A DNA stretch of 64,000 nt from Lumbricus rubellus. Its lineage: Eukaryota > Annelida > Clitellata > Crassiclitellata > Lumbricidae. This document shows, one piece after another, positions 21,386 to 32,899 of this stretch. Both the position numbers and the translations under genes were made by a program. Location of the stretch: positions 27,807,896 through 27,871,895 of the forward strand of contig OX243820.1 of NCBI GenBank assembly GCA_945859605.1, in the 5' to 3' direction. Numbering within the stretch: position 1 is the first letter of the stretch; each line of letters starts with the position of its first letter. The notes under the pieces are model-generated. The model searched no databases. It was not told the DNA's origin and saw nothing but the letters and a program-made list of their open reading frames with translations.

Positions 21386-24300
21386 ATAAAGTATTCTTAT
21401 GTTTAAAAAACCGTTTTTCTCATCATGTTGTCTGCCCGTGGGACAATTTTGTTCACGTGGTCTGGGTCGCATGAAATAGGGGAGTGTCCTTAACTGGATT
21501 GGCCGAACCAGTAGTGATCCAGCACTTAAGCCAATAGCGTTAAGTTACCGAACCCACTGCTATATTTCGTATAACCTGTACCTGTAATCATTCTGCGGTT
21601 TGTCAGATTGAATGTCAATAAAGAAGATATTATAATTAACTCTTCTCACATGGAAACGCATATTTTCATAATTATGGTAGGTTTATAACTCATAAGAGCC
21701 AGCGTATAAGGTTGGGAATACAAGCGCATGCACGCGCACACAAAAACGCATACAGCTATGGTTTCAGATAACTGAAAGTATCACTGGTATGAAGCAAAGC
21801 TTTTCTTAAGCAAGATAATGTTTATCAATGCGAATGATGTTCTGATTGTGCTCCATACACTGATCGCAAGCACAGCCTTTCTGCTGACTTCACACCGGCC
21901 AGCTGTCTGATAAGATAACTTTACCACAGCCTTTTTCGTGCGTATTATAATATTATTAGGGCGCGAATTCATTTAAATAGTCGCTCTGTTCTTCGAAAGA
22001 GTTCAACCGTCCAACATGAGGATCCTGCTGTTCTTGTGTTTGGCTCTCCCCGGTGAGTAGACCTGTCGACGAATTCTTGGCTCTATTTATCTCTTGTCCG
22101 CAAGGCCGCAGCTAGGGGTATTTTGGGTGTTTGAACACCCTCCCGAAATGAAACAGTGTAAAAATTTAATAATACATACATGTATACTAGCTGCACTAGC
22201 ACATGATTGCGAGAGCGGCAGTGTGTGATGTATAATTGGCCATCCAGAACCCGCTATGAGGGCTCCAAACCCATCAGTCGGTTTATTCTGGTGCTTGGGG
22301 GTTTGCCCACGGTTGAGTAAACACCCTCATGAAATAAAATCCTGGCTACTACCTTGCTTCTCCGTATGCTCTAAAAACCTGTTTTCTTCTATCGTAGTAC
22401 ACTGTATATGTTGACGACTTGCCATGTCCGAACTGCGTCGTATTAGGTTATCTTCAGTAGGCGCTATAGAAATTTATAATGGAGATGACAGCGTTAATGA
22501 TTAGATTATAAGCGTTGCATAAAATCTGTTTAATCAGTGCAATGCATGGCTGCTCTTTTTTCTAGTGTTAGGATAAATAGTTTAACTAATAATGTTTTAG
22601 TTATTAGCCATGTCAATGACAGTAAACAAATCAACAACTATAGAGCCATCCTCAGCAATGAACAGCGAACACTGTCAGCAATTCATCGTGTTCTTTACTT
22701 AGGCTACTTAATAAGCCAATAACACTGCATAAAATATGTAGGCCTATTAAGGATCAGTGATTGTATGTAAGAACATAACTTTTTATGAGTCTCTAAAATA
22801 GATACAATGCAATACAAGTTATACAATTTGAACGCACATTTTATAGCTGTGGGAACCGATACACAGCAGCATATTGTTGGTGGAAGCGATACTTCGATCT
22901 CTAGTCATCCACATCAGTTATCGTTACGCACTGCTGGAAGACACAGTTGTGGAGCATCTCTGATTGCACCAAATCGAGCTGTGACAGTGGCTTCTTGCAC
23001 AGGAAGTGCAATGTACGTTCTAGTCAATCTAATGTAAAGCATATACATGACCTGCTAATCATCGTCATCATCGTTATCTGTTAAGCATTCTAAAATATGT
23101 AGACGTATTCTGTAGTATGTGTGTGAACTTGTGGGCATTTTGGCCAAAGGCTTCTAACATGATTTGAGGTTCTGACTGAAACATTTTTACAACTAGGCTA
23201 AACTCAAAACTGTCTATTTTTGCCGTGCAAGAGTCTGGAGCGCTTCTGAGTAGTTCCCCTTGAAGAAGCGCTACATAAATTCTTGAATGAATGAATGAAT
23301 GATTGCATTGAGGGTTTGGAACAAGCTCGTTCGAGGGTGAATTGTGTTCACACTGTTATAGAAAATGAAGCCACAAATGAACGGCCAACGGTCATTGGAG
23401 TTATCGGTGAAGAATGCATTGGAAATGTGGAATGACACCGTAACTATGTAGGCCTACAATTAAAGCTTTGTGTAATAGTGTGCATAATATTTGCAATGGA
23501 AAACAAAGTGACAGTGTATAGTTAGGACATTGCATTAATGAATATGCAGACACCAGCATGGCCCACTGTAACATTCTAATATTTTATATCCAATCACGTA
23601 GGCCCCTATACAATATCTAAGGCATGTGAATACATGCCGGCTTCATAAGAAATAGACTTTCTGCTCGATATTGCCAAATGTAATGCTTGTCTGTTTTATT
23701 TTAGCTACACTTACACTATTCTTGGCGGTGCGACGCTTCTTGGGGATACAACGTGTGCCACTTGCGTGCTCAGAGAACTAATCTCAATTACCAGGGTACC
23801 CTATAACCCACTTATACTCAAATTAATATTTATTTCTGCATTATTTCACACACACGCAGCAAAAGAACTGTGCATTGAGCCAGTGTTGTGATTTCAGGAT
23901 ATGAGTGATGTGCTGAAGTTTGAGTGGTTTGGTGAGGGCACGGGCTAGGTCTTTCTGGATAAATTGGAGGCTGTTTGGGGGTGATAGGATATCCATGTTC
24001 AGAAATTTGTGTAATTAGGCTATTTGCTTCTGATTCAAATTAAATTGCGTCAGCAAGGTCTTCATTCTAAACTGTAGTTCAAGATGCAACAAAGTTCAAT
24101 CAATTTTGGTTGTCCTTTTTTCTAGTTTTATTCCGGGCTCTATTTTGTTTTGAAAATACGACGCTTTATTCAGTTTTTCAGTTTTTTGTCGTTTTAAACA
24201 TCTCTGGTAAATATTATTAGATCTACGCTATACGTGCATCCAGTGAATGCTGGATTTATTCTGCATTTATTCTGGTGCAGCACCCTGGGTTCGATAACGG

Positions 24301-26436
24301 GGAAACTGGATATCCAAATGACATCGCTGTTCTTGGGTTCGTTGCTATCACCTACAACAGCAACCTTCAGCCGATTCAGCTGGCCAATCCAACTGACGGA
24401 AGTTTTACTGGTTCCGTTTGTACCTTCACTGGATGGGGCAGCACCGCAAGTGGTAAGACCTTCTAGGTGGTTCGTATTGGCAATTATTAAACTGCAATCA
24501 CAGTTACAGCAGTAGTGTAGTCCTAAAAAATTAAGTTGAGGGAACGCTCTTTATAATAATATTATTAGTAGTAGTATTAATATTCCATTATCCCTGGAAA
24601 AAAGTGGGGAACGGCGTTGCCCGCGTTTCCCCTCCACTACACCACTGAGTTACAGTATTCTCAGCGAAAGTGTGAGACTGAAACTTCCGAAGCCATTTCA
24701 ATTTTCAAGAGATTTTCGGTAATTCAATAATAAAGATTGCATGTAAGCGCATACCTATTTCAATGGTTTCCGAATATTTTCAGGCAGTCCTTACTCGACC
24801 ACTCTGCAGCAGGCGAATTCAACCGTTATAACGGTGACCGGACAAAATGGTAGCGGACAAAATGGTATTGGACAAAATGGTATGGACAAAATGGTATTGG
24901 GACAAAATGGTATTGGACAAAATGGCACGGACAAAATGGCACGGACAAAATGGTATGGACAAAATGGTATGGGACAAAATGGTACTAGGACAAAATGGTA
25001 CGGACAAAATGGTGCGGACAAAATGGTATGGACAAAATGGTAGCGGATAAAATGGTACTAGGACAAAATGGTACGGACAAAATGGCACGGACAAAATGGT
25101 ATGGACAAAATGGTATGGACAAAATGGCATGGACAAAATGGTATGGACAAAATGGTAAGGACAAAATGGTATGGACAAAATGGCACGGACAAATTGGTAT
25201 GGACAAAATGGTATTTGGAGATAAAGATTCTTAGACTTAAACCATTTCATACATTTAAAAAATCTATCTTGCGGCCCAAAACTTACCCATTAACTATTCT
25301 CTCTTTATCTCTCTCTCTATCACTGTCTCCCCTTCCTCTGTCTTTATACATGTATATATATATAATATACATATATGTACTTTTAATCAGAAGGGTTTAA
25401 ATTAGTGTGACATGGGGCGCAAGCTAAGCCGTTTTAAGGTCCAGACACGCGAGGCTCGTGCAACAGGGGGCTGCGGCGACCCATTGTAGCAGTCAGCACT
25501 AAACTAATAAGTGTAAAATTGACCCACATGCACATTGCACATAGAAGGCACGAATGCAAAACTCTATATCTGAGACTGACAGATTGAGGCGGAAATCGGG
25601 TTACGTTCAGTGTTCAATCTAGGTATCGCCCGAGCGGGTATCTCCACCTATATGTGACTACCCAAAATATTTTACCAAAAAAATAATAATAGTTTTTAGT
25701 TGCTGTAAGCTAATTTAATCAGTGCACGACGATTGTCGAACAGCGACGCAGGTAGGACAGCTGCAAATTGGCGCGCGGCGTCTGGACAGGTGATTGTCTG
25801 GACAGTGCGTGATGTCTAGACGAGCGTACGTTGAGTGTACAAGGAGGGAGTGGAAGTGAAGAAGGAGTGTTGTGTGTTGAGAGCCGTTGAGATATGCTGT
25901 AGTAGTTGTTGTTGAGTTGCGATAGAGTAGACTGATGAAGGTAGTAGTCGTGTAGTTGTTATGATAACGCAAGTGTAGTCATTGTTGTGTTGTTGCTGAT
26001 CGTTTTACTTTACATCGGATTTTGGAGTATAATAAGAAGACTTAAACACGTCGTCGTTGTTGGTTACAAAACAGTGAAAGTCTGTAGATTCTTTACCTAG
26101 CCATTTAGCTAATGAAACAGTTATCTAGGGATAGGCCTACGCTACCACGAACTTAACGAAGAAGCTTCCGAAGAGACTGATAAGGAGGAGGATATCACAG
26201 TTGCTATTTAGATAATTGTATTGCACGAACTCTAATAATATACCGTGACGTTATTTTATTAAATTATATGATGGTGACAGAATGGTCTCAGAAGAGTGTA
26301 ATAAACCCTTAGCGAATTATTCAACTCTAAATTAAGCAGTAGGCTACCGGGGTAAGTTGCAAATCGGAGCAGGTCGCATCAGGGTCGTGGGATTCACAGA
26401 TCTACAGTAGGCAGGCCCTAATAGAAATAAAGATGT

Positions 26437-26700
26437 AGAACATTTAAACGGACTTTGGTATGCCCACACAAAAGCAGAATTCTTAGGTCTAAAAATACTA
26501 CAACCAGATCAAATAAGGCAATTACAGATTGGAATATTTATGTATCGATATACCCATAATCAACTACCAGCTACCTATAGAGATTATTTCAAATTCAGCG
26601 CTGATATTCGAGAGCGTTGCTTAAGAAATACTAACTCTTTTAGTATATTCGTTTTATTAAGAAGAACAATCTGACAATAACGCAGAAATGTTAACAAGAG
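26437..26700 (+). mobile_element. LINE ORF2 C-terminal fragment, part 1
   Basis: Translates to LNGLWYAHTKAEFLGLK, ILQPDQIRQLQIGIFMYRY and THNQLPATYRDYF, a stretch typical of the post-RT region of CR1/L2-like LINEs. It continues at 27723 after a reverse-strand insertion. Confidence 0.65.
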
Positions 26701-26756
26701 TGATAATAATAATTAAATTTCAGTTAGATAGTCTTAGAATAATCTAGTAAATATTT

Positions 26757-27722
26757 TTATATAATGATCGAGGAATAAATTGAGAGTTGTTCTTTGGTGG
26801 GAGAATGTGGTTGTGAGCTCTGGGTCTTAATTTGATGAAAGGAGTGGGTCGGAGTGGAGGTAGGAGTTGGTGAAGTACATGCTTGGGGGTTGTGTAAAAT
26901 GGAGAAGAGGAGTTTTGCATCAGCTGTTTTGGCAAGTTCGGTGATTGTTGGAAAGGTTTGCTCAAGGTATCCTAGGCGTTTAGCTCTTTTTATGAGTTTT
27001 TCAAGGCGTTCTTTATCGGAAGCCAGGGTGAGACCCCACCAGGATGGGGAGGCATATAGTAGTTTAGCTACGGTAGTGGCTTTGGTAACTTTATGGATGG
27101 ATGAGGAGGAGAGGCCATGGGTTTTGAGTTTTCTGATGGCATAAAAAGAGGAGGAGCAGGTGGCTGTGAGGTGATCGATATGGGCTGTGAGTTCGAGGTT
27201 ATCTTGAAGGATGACACCCAGTATCTTCATAGTTTTAATTCGGGTGATATTGGGTAATGGTGAAGGAGGGTCAGTTTGGCGACGGGGGCGAAAAATGATT
27301 ATTTCTTTAGATTTAGAGCTATTAAGGGTGAGGTTATTGGCAGAAGCCCAAGTGGAGATCAAGTGCAGTTCAGATGAAATGGTATGAGCCTGAGTGGATC
27401 CTGTGAGGAGGTAAGCATCATCAGCAAAGTTGAGCATGAGATTAAGTGGTTGAGCAGGATGCAGGTCGGAACCAGTAATGGAGAAGTTGGTAGGTCCTAT
27501 AGGACAGAGCCTTGAACTATACTAGCATTGATTGGGAGGAGAGATGAGGTGTGGCCTTTGAATATAGTGAGGTGTGAGCGTTCAAGGTGATATTCAACTA
27601 GCCAGTTATAGATTTGGTCTGGGATATCAAGAGTGGAAATTTTGTCAAAAAGGGCAGAGTGCTTAACTGAATCAAAAGCTTTGAAGAAATCAAGGGAGAT
27701 TATCGAGACATAATTATTCATT
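26757..27722 (-). mobile_element. LINE reverse-transcriptase fragment, reverse strand
   Basis: The reverse strand encodes reverse-transcriptase motifs: SLDFFKAFDSVKHSALFDKI (27497-27721), then NFADDAYLLTG, LNSSKSKEIIIFRP and MKILGVILQDNLELTAHIDH (27437 downward). FADD is the catalytic motif of non-LTR retrotransposons. A break near 27440-27500 separates the two frames. It sits inside a forward-strand LINE copy, which sits inside the foldback element. Confidence 0.85.
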
Positions 27723-28237
27723 TATGTTCCCTTTGCCCGCACTAATACAAGGTTTACATCTATAAAATGTAGGCCTATTGAACATGGAATGGTATTCCTC
27801 TTGATATTCGCTCCCTGCCGTCTCTTCGTCTATTCAAACGGGAGTTTTCTGCCTACATCCAACAAGGAATGTAAACCTCTAGCCATCTGGAGAAATACTG
27901 TTAATATACCTTCATTTCGGAGTGTGCTTTTTTTCTGTGCATTTGTTTCCGTGTATATGACTGCACTTGCTTTATTCCACTCTCCTAACTCACCTTTTTT
28001 TTGTTTCGTATATATATTATGCTAGTTAAGAATTTATTGTTCATGAAGCTGCTTTATTTTCCAGTCGGCCGTGCTGCTTAATTCTAACTTAATTTTTCTC
28101 AGGTGGCCCTAGCTAGCGGGACCTTTGGCCCCTTTTGGGTCTCCTGGGAGAGCCGACATATTAGATAACTGATGTATATACTATCTGTAATGAATGAGTT
28201 GGTTGCGAATAAAAATGTCATGTTATGTTATGTTATG
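27723..28237 (+). mobile_element. LINE 3' end, part 2, with TGTTA tail
   Basis: Resumes the forward LINE: FARTNTRFTSIKCRP, then after a frameshift WNGIPLDIRSLPSLRLFKRE, a stop near 27870, a 3' UTR with CCTTTTGGGTCTCCTGGG, and an ATGTT-type tail at 28218-28240. This is the normal terminus of a CR1/L2-like element. Confidence 0.75.
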
Positions 28238-29029
28238 TCTGATATCATTTTCTGTAAGTACCATTTTGTCCATACCATTTTGTCCATACCATTTTGTCCA
28301 TGCCATTTTGTCCATACCATTTTGTCCATACCATTTTGTCCGCGCCATTTTGTCCGTACCATTTTGTCCTAGTACCATTTTATCCGCTACCATTTTGTCC
28401 ATACCATTTTGTCCGTGCCATTTTGTCGTTACCATTTTGTCCTAGTACCATTTTGTCCCATACCATTTTGTCCATACCATTTTGTCCGTGCCATTTTGTC
28501 CGTACCATTTTGTCCAATACCATTTTGTCCCAATACCATTTTGTCCATACCATTTTGTCCGTACCATTTTGTCCGCTACCATTTTGTCCTAGAACCGTTA
28601 TAACCAATGAAGCCTGTGCGGAAGCTTGGAATGCAACATATATATCAACGATGGACACATTTGCATCTCTGATGTCAATGCAACCTCTTGCGGTGTCAGT
28701 ATAATATTATTTTTAGTCACCTATTCTAAAAACTTACTTGCTGTTCGGATGCTCGTATAGGTGTCAATGCCTTAGCCAACACTCCTGCATAATAATTAAT
28801 TTACTAAGACACACTGTATAAAATTAGCTCACAGAGAAGATCGGGTATTATGCCGGGATGCGCGAGAGCTTCTGAACTGGAGTAAGCAGACAGAAACGAA
28901 ATGACATTGTGGCTAACGTCCATGTCGAAATGCAAGCGGAGTCTTTCTTTAATGAACATTTTTCAGTGGCAAGTCAATAAATATTAGCTGAATACTAGAG
29001 GGGCCGCCGTGCATGAGACTACATGAGAC

Positions 29030-29230
29030 TTGTAGGTAGCGAGTGTGTAGAAAATCTTTGAACCAGTCGAGAGCTAGGTTCCTTGCTCAGTTGTTTTCCA
29101 ATTTAGCTATGAAAATCTTGCGCTCCGGAGTATCGAACGCCTTAGCAAGGTCTAAAAATATTCTAAAAGAGAATTCATTATTGTCCATGGCTTTAGATGT
29201 TTATCTTGTATGTCAAGGAGAGACATAGAA
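29030..29230 (-). mobile_element. LINE reverse-transcriptase scrap in gene G intron 5
   Basis: The reverse strand reads FRIFLDLAKAFDTPERKIFI then LALDWFKDFLHTRYLQ with an in-frame stop. This is the conserved D-x-x-K-A-F-D block of non-LTR reverse transcriptases. It is a decayed fragment. Confidence 0.7.
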
Positions 29231-29560
29231 GTAGAGGGTCCTGCTTAAACCGTGCTGAAAAGAGGGTTCAAGAGTTTGCTTTGCGTGTAAAAGTAAAAGT
29301 CAATTGAACATCGAAGAATTAAAGAATTAACTATAAAACCATGACGCATGTCTCTCTGTACCTTCTGTTTGTTTGGTGTACATGTATGGCATTGCGCATA
29401 ATGATCAGTTTTCTGTTTTTAGGGTGACTGGGGTGGACCTCTGGTGTGCGGTAACAGACTGGCTGGAGCATCGTCTTGGATGCATACCATGTGTGACCCA
29501 GCCTACCCGGGTGTTCACACCAGAATCAGTTACTTCTACGACTGGATCATAGAGCAATAA

Positions 29561-30450
29561 GTGACGATCAAAGTTCGAGTCCGGATGATGCTGCTTCTTA
29601 CGATTTCTGCTTCCAATTAAACAGCAGGAAATGAAGAACTGAATGGCAAACAAATCAGAGCTAAATGATTATTTTTATTGAGATCTTAATTGAACTTGAC
29701 TTGTCTTTCTAGTTTGATCTCAGGAGTGCTCCTAGTCCAGGCACGACTAAAAAAAACAGACGTCGTTGGTGTAATATATTAGGCCTTTGTCAGTCTGCAT
29801 TAAAATTTGCGTAGCCAGCATTTTGTTTGAGGTTTGGGGTGGGGTGTGTTTACTCGATCTTAAGCAGACCGACAAGAAACTTCATATATATATATAATTA
29901 TAGGCTATCTTATATATAATATATATTGTACCTCGCTTAGAAGTGAATAAAACAAACATAGAGCGAAGCTATAATGCCATCTATATTGATTACAAATCGA
30001 TTTCGCATTTATCAAAATGTAGTCGAAGGAAGATCAAAATGCAATGAAATGAAATGCGTGACAAAGTAGGCCTGGACTAACGTGGAAAGTCGATATTGAA
30101 CAAACAAGTCGTTAAAAGTAGCCTATCATTGAAAATAGAATAGAATCTAAGCCTAAAGCTGGCGACATGTGGAGTGTGTACAATTTTAAACTGAAAATGT
30201 ATAGGCCAAAAACCTATAAATATATAGGATCCATACCAAATAATTATATTCACATTCATATAGTCGTAGGGCCTAGGCCCTAGGCCTATGTTGTGTCTGC
30301 CATATGGCTCCTTTTCGTGTAAATCAAGCCGCTGACTTAGTCTCTGTTTGTGCATACATGTAGGCTACATTCCTGACATGTAGGCTACATTCCTGACTGC
30401 AGACTGTCGATCAGAAATAAAATCACGTCGGTCACGATCTACCATTTCGA
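29561..30450. other. Intergenic between G and C
   Basis: No exon seen. From about 30000 the sequence matches the promoter region of gene D (36960-37140), for example AGCAATGAAATGA and ACGTCGTTAAA words, so it belongs to the C/D duplication. Confidence 0.45.
29946..29951 (+). terminator. AATAAA candidate downstream of gene G
   Basis: AATAAA about 390 bases after the gene G stop codon, following an AT repeat. There is no other support. Confidence 0.3.
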
Positions 30451-30453
30451 TCT

Positions 30454-30459
30454 TATAAG
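30454..30459 (+). promoter_or_regulatory. TATA box of gene C
   Basis: TATAAG within CATTTCGATCTTATAAGCAT, conserved in position and context at 37358-37363 upstream of gene D. It lies about 80 bases before a shared first donor, so transcription probably starts near 30485. Confidence 0.6.
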
Positions 30460-30484
30460 CATTCAGTTCAAGCTTCTTAGTGGG

Positions 30485-30540
30485 ACTACTCCAAAACTTG
30501 ACCAAAGAAATTCGACACATACGCTTCGTAGCCTACTGAT
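30485..30540 (+). other. Putative non-coding 5' exon of gene C
   Basis: Ends at the strong donor CTGAT|GTAAGTATA, identical in context in gene D (37433). It probably splices to the acceptor TTTCAG ending at 31369, 20 bases before the start codon. The 5' end is inferred from the TATA box. Confidence 0.5.
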
Positions 30541-31389
30541 GTAAGTATAATGGGCGAGAATGGCTCATTTTCTTCTGCTCTTAATAGGTCAGGCGATGTT
30601 TCATTTAAGCTACACTCATTCATTCATTCATTATTAGAATTTATTTAGCGCCTCTTCATGAAACTTCAAGAAGCTATAGGCCGGTAGCAGCGCTGTGGTA
30701 GGTTGCGGCATGGCTTTTGACCTGCCTACTTCACTCTTAACCTGCCTTATGACCTGCCAAAAATTATATGGAATATTTGGTATCTTCTTTACATTTAATT
30801 TTATTTTTCGATCTCTTGAATAACTTCAATGACCCTGACGCGACCTACTCAAAATTGTAGCCTATAGCTAGGCCTTCATAATTTTATCTCTTTTACCGAA
30901 ATCTAATGTCCGACCTACAAAGCCCCGTTTACCGTAGCCTACGATAACCTAGTAGCGTTTCATAACATAATCCACCCATACTATTATAGCCTAATAGCTG
31001 GTTCATGCCCTACCTTGCTCTGTGCCTTATAATGTCCAAAGGTTGCATCTTCCTCAAGTTCCTCTTCTATAAGCCCTGGAATCCTTGATGCCGACTTCTA
31101 CAATGTCTACAAGCGTGACTACTATGGTGTCTGTAATCAATCGTTTAAAGTTTCTGTGCAGAAGAATTATCGATCCAACATTCCTGTTTATTCTGCATAA
31201 TTGAATTGCGTGACCGAACGATTCTGTCTTTTATTCAAAATATCTATGCAAACATTTATGTAGCGCTCCTTCAAGGCGACTACCAGATCTAGTGCGGGCA
31301 GAAAGGTAAGTGATCAAATGTTCAAAATGAATGACTGTAGTTACTGATCGACTAATTTACTGCTTTCAGTGAAATCGGAAATCAAGAAG

Positions 31390-32811
31390 ATGGTATCACT
31401 TGTAACAGTCATTGTGGTTGCTTTGGTGGTATTTGGAACAGCAGCTCAAACAGGTCAGTTGGTCGGTTAATCTTAAAAGATACATGGAATGGATATCTGG
31501 ATGATGTAGGCTTGAAGAAAAAAACCAAGAGGATTTCATATTTTGACCTTTCGTTAACAGTTAAACATGCCAACAATTAGATAATTAGGCCTACACGTCG
31601 CCATTCAAACTCGCACATCTACGTTCTAACACACCTACGTAGAGACACACATGTGCACACCATAGCCTATAGCCACTCATGCTAACACCTAAGTAAGTAA
31701 GTAATTATCTGTTATATACATCTGACGAATTCAATAGCCTAGATTCAAAGTACCGTGGATGTAGACTCTGTAGAGGTGAAAGGCAAACAACGTAGCCAGA
31801 GTTTTGTATAAGCATTACAGTTCATCAAACGAGTGCATAGCCTACATGAAAATATTAAGATTCGACATTTTAACAGCAGATGTTAGAGCCCGCCTACAAT
31901 AGACCCACGCACAGATATTGATGTAGGCTATTATATATGTCGGCATTAGCCTAAGCTTATACAAAACTCTGGATACGTTGTTTGCCTTTCACCTCTACAG
32001 AGTCTACATCCACGGTACTTTGAATCTAGGCTATTGATTACAGCATTGAGAGTTCGCTATGTAGCCTATACCAAGACAATCTTATGTCGCCCCTAAATAT
32101 CTAGCAATCTCGACAAAAAAAACGCTTTCAATCGGAGAAAAAATGACTTCAGAAGCTTTCTAACCAGTTTTCTGCAGCTCAGAATCTTTGACGAATGACA
32201 TAATTATCAACATTCTAATAAATTCCGTCCACAAAATGAATCACAAAATGTAACTGTTTTTCCACATTTTAAAAAGTAAATAGGATTGCTGACAACTTCC
32301 AGTGTGCTAAAATGGGATGTCATGTAATAAAAATTATGATTATAAATATTTGGGTTGTTAGCTTTTGTCGGATTTTGGATTCATTCAGTAACAGATTTTG
32401 AGTTTAGCTGAGCAAGAAACCGTTAGAAAACGTTTTAAATAATTCCCCCGAGGGCCCGAGGTGTAACTGTAAATGGCATCGACTTGGCCATTAGGTGAGA
32501 ATATTACTGTAGATGCATTTTGTTTTGCGTGCACTGCCGTTGACAAAGGCAGCATTAATGTGCTTAGGTACCTTGTCCTGTCTTTTCAGAGGCGATTGCG
32601 GCTTGTCCAAGGATTGCCGTGGTGTGTAAGGAAGGCTGTAGAAAGGTCATTGGAACAACCGGTTGTGACGAATGTTCCTGTCCTCTGGTCTGTGAGGTTA
32701 GAAACATGAATAGTTCAACAGTAATGCAACTTGAAATCATCTTTATGCTTTTCGTCTAGTCGCTGGTATAACCATGATTGGTAGGTTTATTTTTGTGGAT
32801 GCACTAAAACG

Positions 32812-32899
<88 letters not shown>

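Larger units (their letters stand above)
19952..22015. other. Intergenic between B and G
   Basis: Apart from the double hairpin at 20554 and the SINE at 21128, no exon is recognised. The duplication copy 2 boundary is near 20730. An AT-rich TTTAAATAG at about 21972-21980, some 35-45 bases before the gene G start codon, may be its TATA element. Confidence 0.4.
24833..28596. mobile_element. Foldback transposon with GGACAAAATGG arms inside gene G exon 5
   Basis: Inverted arms lie at 24839-25216 (26 units) and 28256-28590 (23 units). Each unit is GGACAAAATGG plus a 1-5 base spacer. Read inward, the order of spacer variants matches between arms, including a shared variant unit GGATAAAATGG, so the arms are copies of each other. 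The exact duplication AACCGTTATAAC flanks the element (24821-24832 and 28593-28604). If the ends are GGT...ACC, the true target duplication is the 8-bp palindrome GTTATAAC. Removing the element and one copy restores the protease reading frame. The interior (25.25-28.25 kb) holds nested LINE pieces and no recognisable transposase, so it is probably non-autonomous. Confidence 0.9.
22016..29560 (+). pseudogene. Gene G: trypsin-fold serine protease homolog, disrupted
   Basis: The exons are 22016-22052 (signal, MRILLFLCLALP), 22847-23012, 23705-23795, 24281-24452, 24784-24832 with 28605-28694, and 29423-29560. Apart from the interrupted exon, phases are consistent, and the undisturbed length would be about 246 residues, normal for an S1 protease. 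IVGG follows a short propeptide. The His-57 motif reads VASC instead of AAHC (Ser at about residue 62), Asp-102 is kept in NDIAVL (about 112), and GDSGGP reads GDWGGP (Trp at about 204). A catalytic role is therefore excluded. Exon 5 is split by a 3.76 kb transposon with a duplicated target. It also has one TA too many in a TATATATA run (about 28638-28646), shifting the frame: without it the CISDVNATSCG segment reads on into GGDWGGP. The exon 5 donor is GTCAGT at 28695. It is probably a pseudogene on this haplotype, and a pseudoprotease in intact alleles. Confidence 0.85.

Noticed and set aside
22100..22345. Possible MITE in gene G intron 1 (AACACCCTC motifs at both ends)
   Set aside because: The end motifs are only partly inverted and no target duplication is visible.
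24791..25250. Repeated-unit arrays with regular spacers, superficially CRISPR-like, and long open frames (Cys-Pro-Phe or Gln-Asn-Gly repeats)
   Set aside because: Spacers are 1-5 bases, the array is mirrored at 28256-28590, and frames are open on both strands only because the unit lacks stops. It is a transposon arm in a eukaryotic genome.
24825..28604. Alternative reading of the foldback ends as GTTATAACGGT inverted repeats
   Set aside because: GTTATAAC is needed by the protease frame on the left side and is present after the element on the right, so it is host target sequence; its palindromic nature explains the apparent inverted match.
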